From NCBI GenBank assembly GCA_035380245.1, contig DAOSXA010000003.1:1-64000 (forward strand): a stretch of 64,000 nucleotides of DNA, read 5' to 3'. Position numbers and translations under genes: made by a program. Within the stretch, counting starts at the first letter, position 1. Each line of letters starts with the position of its first letter. Under the pieces are notes generated by a model. It made no database searches. It saw only the letters and a list, made by a program, of their open reading frames with translations, and had not been told where the DNA came from. Origin of the DNA: Candidatus Zixiibacteriota bacterium (lineage in GTDB: Bacteria > Zixibacteria > MSB-5A5 > GN15 > FEB-12). Below, piece after piece: positions 8,598 through 17,132 of the stretch.

Positions 8598-9758
8598 CTA
8601 TTGGGCGAATCGTTTCAGAACGGTTATCAAACGATCGATATCGCGTTCGTTGTTGTACAAATGCACCGAGGCGCGAACCGAGCCCTCGCGCTGAACCAGC
8701 ACGATCCCCGCCTTAAGAATCTCGTGATGCAATTTCTCGACATCGTTGCAGGAAAATGTAAAGATGCTGGAGCGATGTGCCTTTTCCATGGATGAGGTGA
8801 TGGTGTAGAACGGCTCCTGTTCGATATAGGCGGCCAGGCGGTCGATTAAGGCATAGTTGTGCTTTTGAATGTTGCGCACTCCGAGTGACTCGAACATCGC
8901 CACGGCCGCTCGCATCCCGATCAGGTTTGTCGTCACATAATAGCCCATTTCGAAACTCAGGGCGGCGTCGGAGATCGGCAGGTTGTAACGAAACAGATCG
9001 GTGAATTGAACTTTCCAGTCGGCCGCCAGCCAGCTCACGAACGGCAGTGAGAGTTTGTCGCGCACTCGGTCGGAAAGATAGAAAAAGCCGCAACCCTGCG
9101 GGGAAAGCATCCATTTCTGACATCCGGAAGCGAAAATATCGACTCCCAGTCGGCGGAGATTGAGCGGTTCCACTCCCATGCCCTGGATGCCGTCGACGAC
9201 TAAAAACAGGTCGTGACGGCGACATATCTCGGAAAGGTCCTTGAGATCGACTTTATAGCCGTTGAAAAACTGCACCCAGGAGACACACACCACCCGGGTA
9301 CGGCGACTGATTGCTTTCTCAAGAATATCCAGATCGAAACAGCGATTGACCGAGGGAATCTGTTTGATCTTCAACCCTCGCAGCCGTGCCGCCTCGCGCC
9401 AGGTGTAAATGATTGCCGGGAATTCGACATCGGAGCAGATAATCTCATCCCCGCGTTTGAGCGGCAAACCGAAAGCGGCGATGTTGATGCCGTGGGTGGT
9501 GTTAAGACCTATCCCGACTTCATCTTGCGAGGCTCCGATCAGTTTGGCATAAGCCTTACGAAGATAAGCGGAGTTATCGAAGGCGTCATGGGAATCATCG
9601 CGACGGGCTTTCATGCGCAGGTCGAGATTCTCGGAAATTGCGGCGGACACCGTTCTGGCGAACGGCCCGTATGAAGCAGCGTTGAAATACACTGTCTTAG
9701 GCGCATGTGGGAACAAGGCGCGAACTTTTTTAAAAGCGTCCTGATCGTTCATATTCAT
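8598..9758 (-). CDS. Class V aminotransferase
   Basis: A 386-residue PLP enzyme of the class V fold (isopenicillin-N epimerase / cysteine desulfurase-like). Visible features are YFNAASYGP at the start, NTTHGIN (phosphate-binding region), VDGIQGMG (Asp contacting PLP) and the Schiff-base lysine in SGCQKWML near 221. The C-terminus ends with VRASVHLYNNERDIDRL, typical of the family. No desulfurase-type active-site cysteine loop is evident, so a desulfurase role is less likely. It is the last gene of a three-gene run with 9762-10181 and 10178-11173. The substrate is unknown. Confidence 0.88.
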   Translation of the reverse strand: MNMNDQDAFKKVRALFPHAPKTVYFNAASYGPFARTVSAAISENLDLRMKARRDDSHDAFDNSAYLRKAYAKLIGASQDEVGIGLNTTHGINIAAFGLPLKRGDEIICSDVEFPAIIYTWREAARLRGLKIKQIPSVNRCFDLDILEKAISRRTRVVCVSWVQFFNGYKVDLKDLSEICRRHDLFLVVDGIQGMGVEPLNLRRLGVDIFASGCQKWMLSPQGCGFFYLSDRVRDKLSLPFVSWLAADWKVQFTDLFRYNLPISDAALSFEMGYYVTTNLIGMRAAVAMFESLGVRNIQKHNYALIDRLAAYIEQEPFYTITSSMEKAHRSSIFTFSCNDVEKLHHEILKAGIVLVQREGSVRASVHLYNNERDIDRLITVLKRFAQ

Positions 9759-9761
9759 CCG

Positions 9762-10181
9762 TTACAGGTAATAAAGGTATCCGATTATTGCCAGACTGCC
9801 GGCCAGCTTGATCAGATGGCTGAGCAGCACGAACAGCAGATATGGCATGTATAGCCTGAGTTTGATCGAAAGAAGGATAACCGGCGGTGCGCTGCCCAGC
9901 GTGAAGGCAAACAACGCGGCCGCCAGGCCGGACCGTACCCCCGTTAGCGGCAGTACCGTAAACAGGACCGCAAACGCCAGGGTCGGGATCGCCACGATGA
10001 ACACATAGTCGATCAGGAAGCAGGTCAGACGGGTTCCGAAATCATCCTTTTCGAGTAGTTCGGCCGGGATACCGCGCTTAACCTTCATAAGGCTCCCGAT
10101 TATTTCCATCAGAATACTAACCGCCAGGAGGTAAATGCCGCCGACTACGAGGCAGTAAATGAGCAGAGCGTGAGAGATCAT
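9762..10181 (-). CDS. Four-helix membrane protein, unknown
   Basis: A 139-residue integral membrane protein with about four hydrophobic segments (residues about 5-25, 52-75, 83-105, 115-138) and one charged loop (KVKRGIPAELLEKDD). I do not recognise a family. Its start codon overlaps the stop of the upstream SDR gene (ATGA-type overlap) and it ends 3 bp before the aminotransferase gene. It is therefore co-translated with both and probably serves the same pathway. Confidence 0.7.
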   Translation of the reverse strand: MISHALLIYCLVVGGIYLLAVSILMEIIGSLMKVKRGIPAELLEKDDFGTRLTCFLIDYVFIVAIPTLAFAVLFTVLPLTGVRSGLAAALFAFTLGSAPPVILLSIKLRLYMPYLLFVLLSHLIKLAGSLAIIGYLYYL

Positions 10182-11173
10182 TTAAGCCATCCTTGCTGTA
10201 GATACCATTGATATGTCTGCCGGGCTCCCTCGGAGAAAGGAATCTGTGATTCAAATCCAATCTCGGATCGAGCACGCTCGGTGGAAACCTCCCATGCCGC
10301 CAGCAACTCACCGGCCTTCTCACGGGTGAGCATCGGCGTTGCCCCGACCAGGCGAAACAACATTTCCGATACGAAAGCGATAGCCCGGAACAACCATCCC
10401 GGCAGGCGCAGCGGCAAACCCTTACGTCCCACCGCTTGCCCAACCAGCGCCACTAATTCGGCCATACCATAGGCGTTCTTCTCGGAAATGAAATAGACCC
10501 GTCCCGAAGAGACCTCCGCCGTTGCCGCGTGATAAATACCGTTGGCGAGATCATCGACATGTACCAATTGAATTTTCCGGTCGGGTTTGCCGATTACCGG
10601 TCGAAGCCTTCCATGGACCGCCTGGAAAAAGGCAAATATCTCTTTGTCGCCGGGGCCGTAAACACCAGGTGGGCGCACCGCTGTAACCGGTAGCTTATCG
10701 GCGAAACTCAATGCAACTCGCTCTCCCGCCAGTTTGGAGCGGCCGTAAACGGTGATCGGTTCCGGCGGGTCGTCTTCGGTTCGAGGTCTGCTCGCGGGAG
10801 CCGGTCCGGCGGCGGCCAGCGATGAAATATAAACAACGCGCTTAACGCCGGCATTGGCTCGGACGATTGCTTCCATCAGATTGCGGGTGCCGGTTTCGTT
10901 GATGTCGAAAAATGTTTGCTCGCGCTTGGCTTTAACTACTCCGGCATTATGGACGATGTATTCGACTCCGGCTACCAGATCGTCCAGACTTCCCGGGTCG
11001 TTTACATCGCCGTAGCGATATTCGACCTTGAGATTTTCGAGTGAGGAGATATCCGAGCTGCGGCGGACACCGGCTATTACATGAAAGCCCTCTTTAAGGA
11101 AACGACGGCACAGCCGGGAACCGACGAAGCCGTTGGCTCCGGTAATTAAAACGCTGTGGGAAAGGCTTAACAT
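10178..11173 (-). CDS. NAD-dependent epimerase/dehydratase (SDR)
   Basis: A 331-residue extended SDR. The N-terminal TGANGFVGS is the classical GxxGxxG NAD(P)-binding turn, followed by D53-like GDVNDPGSL, HNAG, YISSLAAAG and the catalytic YGRSK. The C-terminal half (VHVDDLANGIYHA, TMxxA-like helix region) is typical of sugar-nucleotide epimerases and 3-beta-hydroxysteroid-like reductases. It is the first gene of a tight operon with a membrane protein and a PLP enzyme. The pathway is not clear. A sugar, lipid-head-group or sphingoid reductase role are all possible. Confidence 0.85.
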   Translation of the reverse strand: MLSLSHSVLITGANGFVGSRLCRRFLKEGFHVIAGVRRSSDISSLENLKVEYRYGDVNDPGSLDDLVAGVEYIVHNAGVVKAKREQTFFDINETGTRNLMEAIVRANAGVKRVVYISSLAAAGPAPASRPRTEDDPPEPITVYGRSKLAGERVALSFADKLPVTAVRPPGVYGPGDKEIFAFFQAVHGRLRPVIGKPDRKIQLVHVDDLANGIYHAATAEVSSGRVYFISEKNAYGMAELVALVGQAVGRKGLPLRLPGWLFRAIAFVSEMLFRLVGATPMLTREKAGELLAAWEVSTERARSEIGFESQIPFSEGARQTYQWYLQQGWLK

Positions 11174-11263
11174 GGTGCCAAAATACGGGAGCCGAGTTCC
11201 TCAAACAAGTCTTGAAACGATCTCCATTCGAATAGAGAAATCCATGAATGCCGGGATCACAGT

Positions 11264-11295
11264 CTCGCGTAGCGGGCGGCCTCATGTCGCCCGCA
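11264..11295. repeat. MITE-like repeat, fragment C
   Basis: A 32-bp stretch that repeats the right-hand hairpin of copies A and B (CTCGCGTAGCGGGCGGCCTC...), with stem GCGGGCG/CGCCCGC intact and one base changed in the loop. The rest of the element is absent. It lies between the SDR gene and the Memo-AMMECR1 fusion, both on the minus strand. It could be the remnant of a full copy or a separate hairpin insertion. Confidence 0.65.
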
Positions 11296-11340
11296 ATCAG
11301 GTTGACGTTGCCGTGGTAGCCCGGGCGTATGTAAAGAACC

Positions 11341-12765
11341 TCAGAACACCTGGGCCGAGAAGCGGTAGATTTCAGCGAACTTGTCCAAATACGACTTACG
11401 AGGCAGTCCGGCCTTGAGACAGGTTTGTTCGAGAAATTCCTCGGTTGTCCAGCCGTATTCGGTGGCAACCTGCGGCAGCAGCAGACCGGAGTGCATATCG
11501 AGCTTAATCAGGAGGCCGTCGCGGCCCACTTCGATTTCCTTGATATCGTGCACACGCACCAGCGGAGACAACACGGAAATCTCGATATCGACATGTTCGA
11601 ATTCAACCTCCGACAGAGCCGGAAAGCGAGGATCCTCGAACGCCGCGGCCACGGCCATTTCGGCAATAGTATCGCTAAGAGGCAGGCGAGCTCTGATCTG
11701 ACCGATACAACCGCGCAGTTGTCCGCCGATTTCGAGCGTAACGAATGCCCCCCGTTTGATCTCGGACAGCTCATCGGCCGCCGGAGTGAACCGGTGTCCC
11801 TTGAAATGGGCCGCAATTGCCTGACGAGCGATATCGTGCAACTTCTCCTGAGCTTCCTCGTCAATCCGGTCGCTGTGGCTGGGACGAGCCGGTGGAGCGC
11901 CTATCTCCGCTTGCGGCATGATCTTCTTTTTGGTGGTTATGGCAGCCGAGAGATATCCAACCACCTGATCGAAATCACCGGTGGTTTCACCTGAGGTAGT
12001 GTAGTCGAGAATCTCAATATCCGATGCTCCGAGGCGTTTGGCGGCAAACATCACCGCCGCAGTCGGGCCGCCGCCGCAGGCTTCGGTTTCACCGTCCTCG
12101 AGCTGTTCGATCAGGCGGCTGGGATCAAAGGCCGCCACGGTCTCACGAGCGACACTGTCCAGCCGGCGAGCGGTTTTTTCATCGTGGAAATGAGAAAGAT
12201 CGGTCGAAGCGACCATCAGGGCCGAGCGATTACGCAGAACCGACGCCAGTGCTTCTCCCAGCCCGCGTACGGTGCTTTCTTCCTGATCCCCCATGACAAT
12301 CGGAACGAGCTTGAAATTCCCGAGGACTATTTGGAGGAACGGGAGTTGCACTTCAATAGCATGTTCTCCGCGGCTGGAACCGGTTGCATGGCCCTTGTTG
12401 GAAATGTAGATGCCGGGGCTGATATCGGTTAAACGCTCCCGGATCTCATTGTCAATCGGAATCGGACCCAGCGGTGTTTCATAAGCATCACCGTCAAATA
12501 CCGAACATCCCTGGAAAAAGACGGTATGAGAGGGGGCCACAATCACCACCGTATCGTAGGTGAGGCCATCGAGCAGCTTATAGGCTTTTGCGGCGATCCG
12601 ACCGGAATAGGGATATCCGGCATGGGGAACGATCAGGGCCAGGGGAGAGCCTCCCAGAGAACGGTGTTCAGCCTCGGCAAAAAGCTGGGCGATAGTGTTG
12701 CTCAGGGCTCCGGCGGAACCGGGGTAAAACATTCCGGCGGCGGCCGGTTTTCTGATTCTTTCCAC
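11341..12765 (-). CDS. Memo-AMMECR1 fusion (AmmeMemoRadiSam B+A)
   Basis: A 474-residue fusion. Residues 1 to about 275 are a Memo-like domain with VPHAGYPYSG (His about 48), APSHTVFF and the late cysteine in EACGGGP, the trio that corresponds to the metal/active-site residues of human MEMO1. Residues about 300-474 are an AMMECR1 domain with the conserved LRGCIG (in QLRGCIGQIRA). There is no signal peptide, so it should act in the cytosol. In the AmmeMemoRadiSam group these domains occur with the radical SAM enzyme found here at 51296. The reaction is unknown. A second, exported paralogue lies at 53485. It is divergent from the pseudokinase gene. Confidence 0.93.
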   Translation of the reverse strand: MERIRKPAAAGMFYPGSAGALSNTIAQLFAEAEHRSLGGSPLALIVPHAGYPYSGRIAAKAYKLLDGLTYDTVVIVAPSHTVFFQGCSVFDGDAYETPLGPIPIDNEIRERLTDISPGIYISNKGHATGSSRGEHAIEVQLPFLQIVLGNFKLVPIVMGDQEESTVRGLGEALASVLRNRSALMVASTDLSHFHDEKTARRLDSVARETVAAFDPSRLIEQLEDGETEACGGGPTAAVMFAAKRLGASDIEILDYTTSGETTGDFDQVVGYLSAAITTKKKIMPQAEIGAPPARPSHSDRIDEEAQEKLHDIARQAIAAHFKGHRFTPAADELSEIKRGAFVTLEIGGQLRGCIGQIRARLPLSDTIAEMAVAAAFEDPRFPALSEVEFEHVDIEISVLSPLVRVHDIKEIEVGRDGLLIKLDMHSGLLLPQVATEYGWTTEEFLEQTCLKAGLPRKSYLDKFAEIYRFSAQVF

Positions 12766-12877
12766 GTCGCTTATTCCTCATTTCAAAGTGCTGCTGGGCA
12801 TGGTATAACGTTGAATCTCAAAAGTCAATCCGATAGCCCGCAGATCGTCGTTTGAGCACCCCAATAGATACGAATTC

Positions 12878-13885
12878 ATGGACCCGGAAATGCCGATTTT
12901 TGTCAAGTCGGAGCCTTTATTTTCCGTTATTAATCTTATGGAGCTAGAAATCCCGAAACGGCTGCATCAATATCAAATTGCCGAAGAGCTGGGCCGAGGT
13001 ACGCACGGCGTTGTCTATCAGGCAATTGAACCTCTTTATCAGCGACTGGTGACGGTCAAATTGCTGACTCCCGATCCGGAACATCCGGATGAGTGGCGTC
13101 GGCGAAGGTGCCACAGCCTGAAAGCCGCCCGGGAGCTGAACCATGTCAACATTTGCCGTCTGCTGGATTTTGCGCCGTTTGAGGACAGCCTGATTGCTGT
13201 CTACGAACATGTCGATGGTCATACCCTCGAATCGGAATTGGCCGAAGGGCCCATCTCGCTGGATCGTTTCTTCGATCTTGCCGGTCAGATTGCAACCGGG
13301 CTCGGGTATGCTCACGAAAATGATGTAACTCACGGTAATCTTCATCCCGGCAATATCATGATTGCTGAGGATGGGGTAGTCAAACTGCTCGATTTCGGCT
13401 TGCCGCGTTTACGTTGCCGCAATGCCGGTATTCCCCCGGCTGGATATCCGGCCGAGATGTTGCCGTACTGCTCACCCGAGGAAATTGCCGATGACTCCGT
13501 TGGGAATATGGCCGACCTGTTCAGTACGGGGGTGGTGTTTTACCGCATGCTCAGCGGAATTCTTCCTTTTTCGAGCCCGGATCCAATCCAGCTCGAAGAG
13601 ATGATTTTACACGAGGACCCGGACCTCAAGCTCCTACGTTCCTCCGGCGCCCCGAGTGAAATGATCCTCCTGCTTGAAAGCCTCATGTCCAAACGCAAGA
13701 AAGACCGCCCGGCTTCTGCCCGTGAGTTGGTCATTACTCTTCAGAGTATTCAGCAGTTCGAAGAACGGTTTAGCAATGTCGCGGACGATGGACGCCGCTC
13801 GGCATCACCCCGTACATATCTGGCTATGTCAGCCGTTTTCGTAGTTTTGCTGATTCTCTGGAGTCTCCTGGCCGGTCGCGACTAA
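12878..13885 (+). CDS. Predicted Ser/Thr pseudokinase, membrane-anchored
   Basis: A 335-residue protein with a Hanks-type kinase fold: glycine loop GRGTHGVVY (about 39-47), the ATP lysine K61 in VTVK, N159 and D172-FG. The catalytic loop reads HGNLHPGN at 152-159. Asparagine 154 replaces the catalytic aspartate and histidine 156 replaces the usual lysine. Phosphotransfer should be lost or very weak, while nucleotide binding may remain. A transmembrane helix near 313-330 ends the protein, leaving only a few residues outside, with no sensor domain. ATG 12878 lacks a clear Shine-Dalgarno site. ATG at residue 21 is an alternative. It may act as a scaffold or regulator. Confidence 0.83.
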   Translation: MDPEMPIFVKSEPLFSVINLMELEIPKRLHQYQIAEELGRGTHGVVYQAIEPLYQRLVTVKLLTPDPEHPDEWRRRRCHSLKAARELNHVNICRLLDFAPFEDSLIAVYEHVDGHTLESELAEGPISLDRFFDLAGQIATGLGYAHENDVTHGNLHPGNIMIAEDGVVKLLDFGLPRLRCRNAGIPPAGYPAEMLPYCSPEEIADDSVGNMADLFSTGVVFYRMLSGILPFSSPDPIQLEEMILHEDPDLKLLRSSGAPSEMILLLESLMSKRKKDRPASARELVITLQSIQQFEERFSNVADDGRRSASPRTYLAMSAVFVVLLILWSLLAGRD

Positions 13886-14043
13886 CCGCCTCGGCACGCC
13901 TTTTTTTCTTCAATCGTCAGTATAATAATTGCAACGGCCGGGTCTGTCGGGATCACATCCGGCGAAAAACTGTTTACGCCGGGGTCCGAATTACCTATCA
14001 TTTATGGTTGGCCCTTAGGTTGAGGAGATTGAGAATAGTCGAT

Positions 14044-16443
14044 ATGAAAATTAGACACAACTCCGAGACGATCCACATCAAGGAAATCGTACCGGTTGTC
14101 TCGTTGCGCGATGTAGTGGTTTTTCCGCACATGATGTACCCGCTTCTGATCGGGCGAGAGTTCACTATGAAAGCCCTGCAGGAAGCGATGGTCCAGGACA
14201 AACTGCTGGTTCTGGTGGCCCAGCGCAAGGCTGAGATCGATGATCCCACCTTCGATGACCTCTACACGGTCGGTATCGTAGCCCGCGTGCTGCAGGTTAT
14301 GAAAGTCCCGAACGGTACTCTGAGGGTGCTGGTCGAGGGAATTACCCGCTGCCGGATAGAGTCGTTCATTCGTTCCGGTGATTATTTCTCGGCCCAGATT
14401 TCATTACCCGAGGTCCAGCCGGAGTCGAATGTTCGCGAGCTGGAGGCATTGTCACGCTCGGTTGCGGAAAAATTCGCCGAATACGTCCGCATGAATCGCC
14501 GTATTCCTGACGAGGTGCTGGTGACGCTCGCCTCGATCGAAAATCACGAGCAACAGGCGGATACGATCGCCGCCCATATTCTCCAGAAAATTGAAACCAA
14601 GCAAAAAATGCTCGAGGCGTTCGGTGTCAGAGAGCGCCTGGAACTGCTGGCGAGATTACTCAAGGAAGAGATCGAGATTCTCAAGATCGAGCAGAAGATC
14701 GACGGCTCCGTGCGGGAATCGATGTCCCGCAGTCAGCGCGAGTATTATCTCCAGCAGCAGTTAAAAGCTATCAAGGACGAGTTGGGGCAGTTCGATGAGC
14801 CGGGAACCGAGGTCGATGATCTCTATGCCAAACTCGACGCCAACGAATACCCCGAAACGGTACGCACCCGGGCCGAGGAAGAAATAAAAAAGCTGTCCAA
14901 GATGCACCCGTATTCAGCCGAATCGGGAGTAGTGCGCTCATATCTCGACTGGTTGCTGGGATTACCCTGGTTCGAAAGAACCACCGATCGGACCGATTTC
15001 AAAGAGGTTCAGTCGATCCTTGACGGCGACCATTTCGGCCTTGATAAGCCCAAGCAACGCATCCTGGAACATCTGGCGGTTATTCGTCTGGCGGGCAAGG
15101 TGCGCGGTCCGATCCTCTGTCTGGTCGGCCCTCCGGGGGTTGGCAAAACTTCCGTAGGACGTTCAATTGCAAGAGCTTTGGGGCGTAAATTCGCCCGGAT
15201 GTCGCTTGGCGGAGTCCACGATGAAGCTGAAATCAGGGGGCATCGCCGGACCTATATCGGTGCTCTGCCGGGTCGGATTATCCAGGCGATTAAAAAAGTC
15301 CAGACCTGCAATCCGGTGATCCTGTTGGATGAAATTGATAAGGTTGGGAAAGATTTCCGAGGCGATCCGTCGTCGGCGTTGCTCGAAGTCCTCGATCCGG
15401 AACAGAATAATACCTTTACCGACAACTATCTTGAGGTCGAGTTCGATCTGTCGGATATCCTGTTCATAACGACAGCCAACAGCGTGGCCTCGATACCGCC
15501 GGCTCTGCGCGACCGCATGGAAATTATCAAGTTGCCCGGTTATCTTGACTTTGAGAAAGCGGCTATTGCCCGCGACTACCTGACCCCGAAGCTCAAAAAG
15601 CAGACCGGGTTGGACAAGAAAATAATCTTGTTCCGCGATGATGCCCTCTATGAGATTATCCAGCATTACACGCTGGAGTCGGGTGTGCGCGAGTTGGAAC
15701 GGCAGATGATATCCATCCTCCGCAAGATCGCTGTGACGATTGCTCAGGGAAGACGGATAGTACGGCTTGTCGTGACTAAATCGAAGGTCAACAAGCTGCT
15801 CGGAGCACGCAAGTATGTCGAGACGAATATCAAGACCAAACCGACGATCGGTTATGCTCTGGGTTTGGCCTGGACTGAAATGGGCGGTGATGTTCTGCCG
15901 GTCGAGGTGGTGCCGATGCGTGGTAAGGCCCGTTTGACGCTGACCGGATCGCTGGGTGAGGTAATGCAGGAGTCGGCCACCGCCGGGCTTTCGTACGTAC
16001 GTAATCATGCCTCCGCGTTCGGTCTTCCCGAGGATTTCTACGAAAAGCTCGAACTGCATGTACATATCCCCGAAGGAGCCGTTCCGAAAGATGGCCCCTC
16101 AGCCGGAGTTACGCTGTTGACGGCCATGGTGTCGAGTTTGACCGGTATTCCGGTCAAGACCTCGATTGCAATGACCGGCGAAATAACCCTCACGGGGGAT
16201 GTCCTTCCGGTGGGTGGATTGAACGAGAAGCTTCTGGCGGCCAAGCGCCTCGGTGTAAACCATATAATCGTACCGGCTCGTAACCGCAAAGATATAAGTG
16301 AATTGAAGAAAGAACTGCTCAAGGGATTGAAACTCTCATACGTGCGTTCGGTCAGAGAGGTTCTGAAGCTGGCGATGGAGGAATCGCCGTTCAAAGGCCG
16401 TGAACGACGTCTGGCATTGCCGACGACCGCACAGCCGCAATAG
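14044..16443 (+). CDS. lon: Lon protease (ATP-dependent, class S16)
   Basis: A 799-residue Lon. The N-terminal substrate domain starts EIVPVVSLRDVVVFPHM. The AAA+ module has Walker A GPPGVGKTS and Walker B VILLDEIDK. The C-terminal protease domain has the catalytic serine in PKDGPSAGVT and the lysine in the GDVLPVGGLNEKLLAAKR block. I chose ATG 14044, which gives the normal family length. TTG codons at 14008 and 14029 are in frame, and GAGGAG near 14022 sits too close to the second and far from the ATG, so the start is not certain. Lon degrades damaged and regulatory proteins in the cytosol. engB and purA follow on the same strand. Confidence 0.97.
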   Translation: MKIRHNSETIHIKEIVPVVSLRDVVVFPHMMYPLLIGREFTMKALQEAMVQDKLLVLVAQRKAEIDDPTFDDLYTVGIVARVLQVMKVPNGTLRVLVEGITRCRIESFIRSGDYFSAQISLPEVQPESNVRELEALSRSVAEKFAEYVRMNRRIPDEVLVTLASIENHEQQADTIAAHILQKIETKQKMLEAFGVRERLELLARLLKEEIEILKIEQKIDGSVRESMSRSQREYYLQQQLKAIKDELGQFDEPGTEVDDLYAKLDANEYPETVRTRAEEEIKKLSKMHPYSAESGVVRSYLDWLLGLPWFERTTDRTDFKEVQSILDGDHFGLDKPKQRILEHLAVIRLAGKVRGPILCLVGPPGVGKTSVGRSIARALGRKFARMSLGGVHDEAEIRGHRRTYIGALPGRIIQAIKKVQTCNPVILLDEIDKVGKDFRGDPSSALLEVLDPEQNNTFTDNYLEVEFDLSDILFITTANSVASIPPALRDRMEIIKLPGYLDFEKAAIARDYLTPKLKKQTGLDKKIILFRDDALYEIIQHYTLESGVRELERQMISILRKIAVTIAQGRRIVRLVVTKSKVNKLLGARKYVETNIKTKPTIGYALGLAWTEMGGDVLPVEVVPMRGKARLTLTGSLGEVMQESATAGLSYVRNHASAFGLPEDFYEKLELHVHIPEGAVPKDGPSAGVTLLTAMVSSLTGIPVKTSIAMTGEITLTGDVLPVGGLNEKLLAAKRLGVNHIIVPARNRKDISELKKELLKGLKLSYVRSVREVLKLAMEESPFKGRERRLALPTTAQPQ

Positions 16444-16523
16444 AGACGGTGCTAAAACCGGTATTACGATTTATATGACATGACTTCGGTTTCGCACCGC
16501 GAGCCCGATGAAGGAAAAAGGCG

Positions 16524-17108
16524 ATCGTTAAACAGATAGACTGCAAGTTCGTTGGTTCTTTTTATGCTCTGAACCAGATTCCGAAAGACCGGCTACCTCA
16601 GGTGGCGTTTGCCGGTCGTTCCAATGTGGGGAAGTCCACCCTGCTCAATAAGCTGGTGGGGCAACACAAGATGGCCAAGGTCTCCTCGACGCCCGGGAAG
16701 ACTCGCGCCCTCAATTTCTTCCTTGTCAACAACCGTTTCTATTTCGTTGATTTACCCGGCTATGGTTTTGCCAAAGTGCCGGATAAGGTACGTGAAAGCT
16801 GGGGGGAGTTGATTGAAGGCTATCTGACCGAATCTCCTTATCTCAAAGGTCTGGTATTGCTCCTTGATTGTCGCCGGGAACCGGCCGGCGAGGACCTCCA
16901 GTTGATGGAATGGCTGGCGCGGCGCGAGTTGCCGACGTTGATGGTGGTTACCAAAATGGACAAGCTGAATCGCGATAAATCCAACCGCATAATTCACCAG
17001 GTAGAAAAACAACTGGGACTACCCGCGATCGGCTTCTCGGCGCTCAGCGGACTGGGTAAAAAAGAACTGCTGGGGGCGATATTCGACTTGATACAGAACG
17101 AAACTTAA
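16524..17108 (+). CDS. engB: EngB/YihA ribosome-assembly GTPase, odd start
   Basis: A GTPase for large-subunit assembly with G1 GRSNVGKST, G2/G3 TPGKTR and DLPGYG, and G4 TKMDK. The codons upstream of GTG 16602 continue to match the family (FVGSFYALNQIPKDRLPQV), so the true protein begins earlier, yet no in-frame ATG, GTG or TTG exists between the stop at 16509-16511 and 16602. ATC at 16524 gives a family-length N-terminus and has AAGGA 8 nt upstream. Alternatively ATG 16508 would fit if one A of the run at 16515-16519 were absent. Starting at 16602 would remove the first beta strand. The coding identity is certain; the start is not. Confidence 0.93.
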   Translation: MVKQIDCKFVGSFYALNQIPKDRLPQVAFAGRSNVGKSTLLNKLVGQHKMAKVSSTPGKTRALNFFLVNNRFYFVDLPGYGFAKVPDKVRESWGELIEGYLTESPYLKGLVLLLDCRREPAGEDLQLMEWLARRELPTLMVVTKMDKLNRDKSNRIIHQVEKQLGLPAIGFSALSGLGKKELLGAIFDLIQNET

Positions 17109-17132
17109 CCCTGAGATATATGATTTAAAAGC

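Noticed and set aside
15163..16065. 300-residue frame antisense to lon
   Set aside because: It is a shadow of the Lon coding sequence, without domain or ribosome-binding site.
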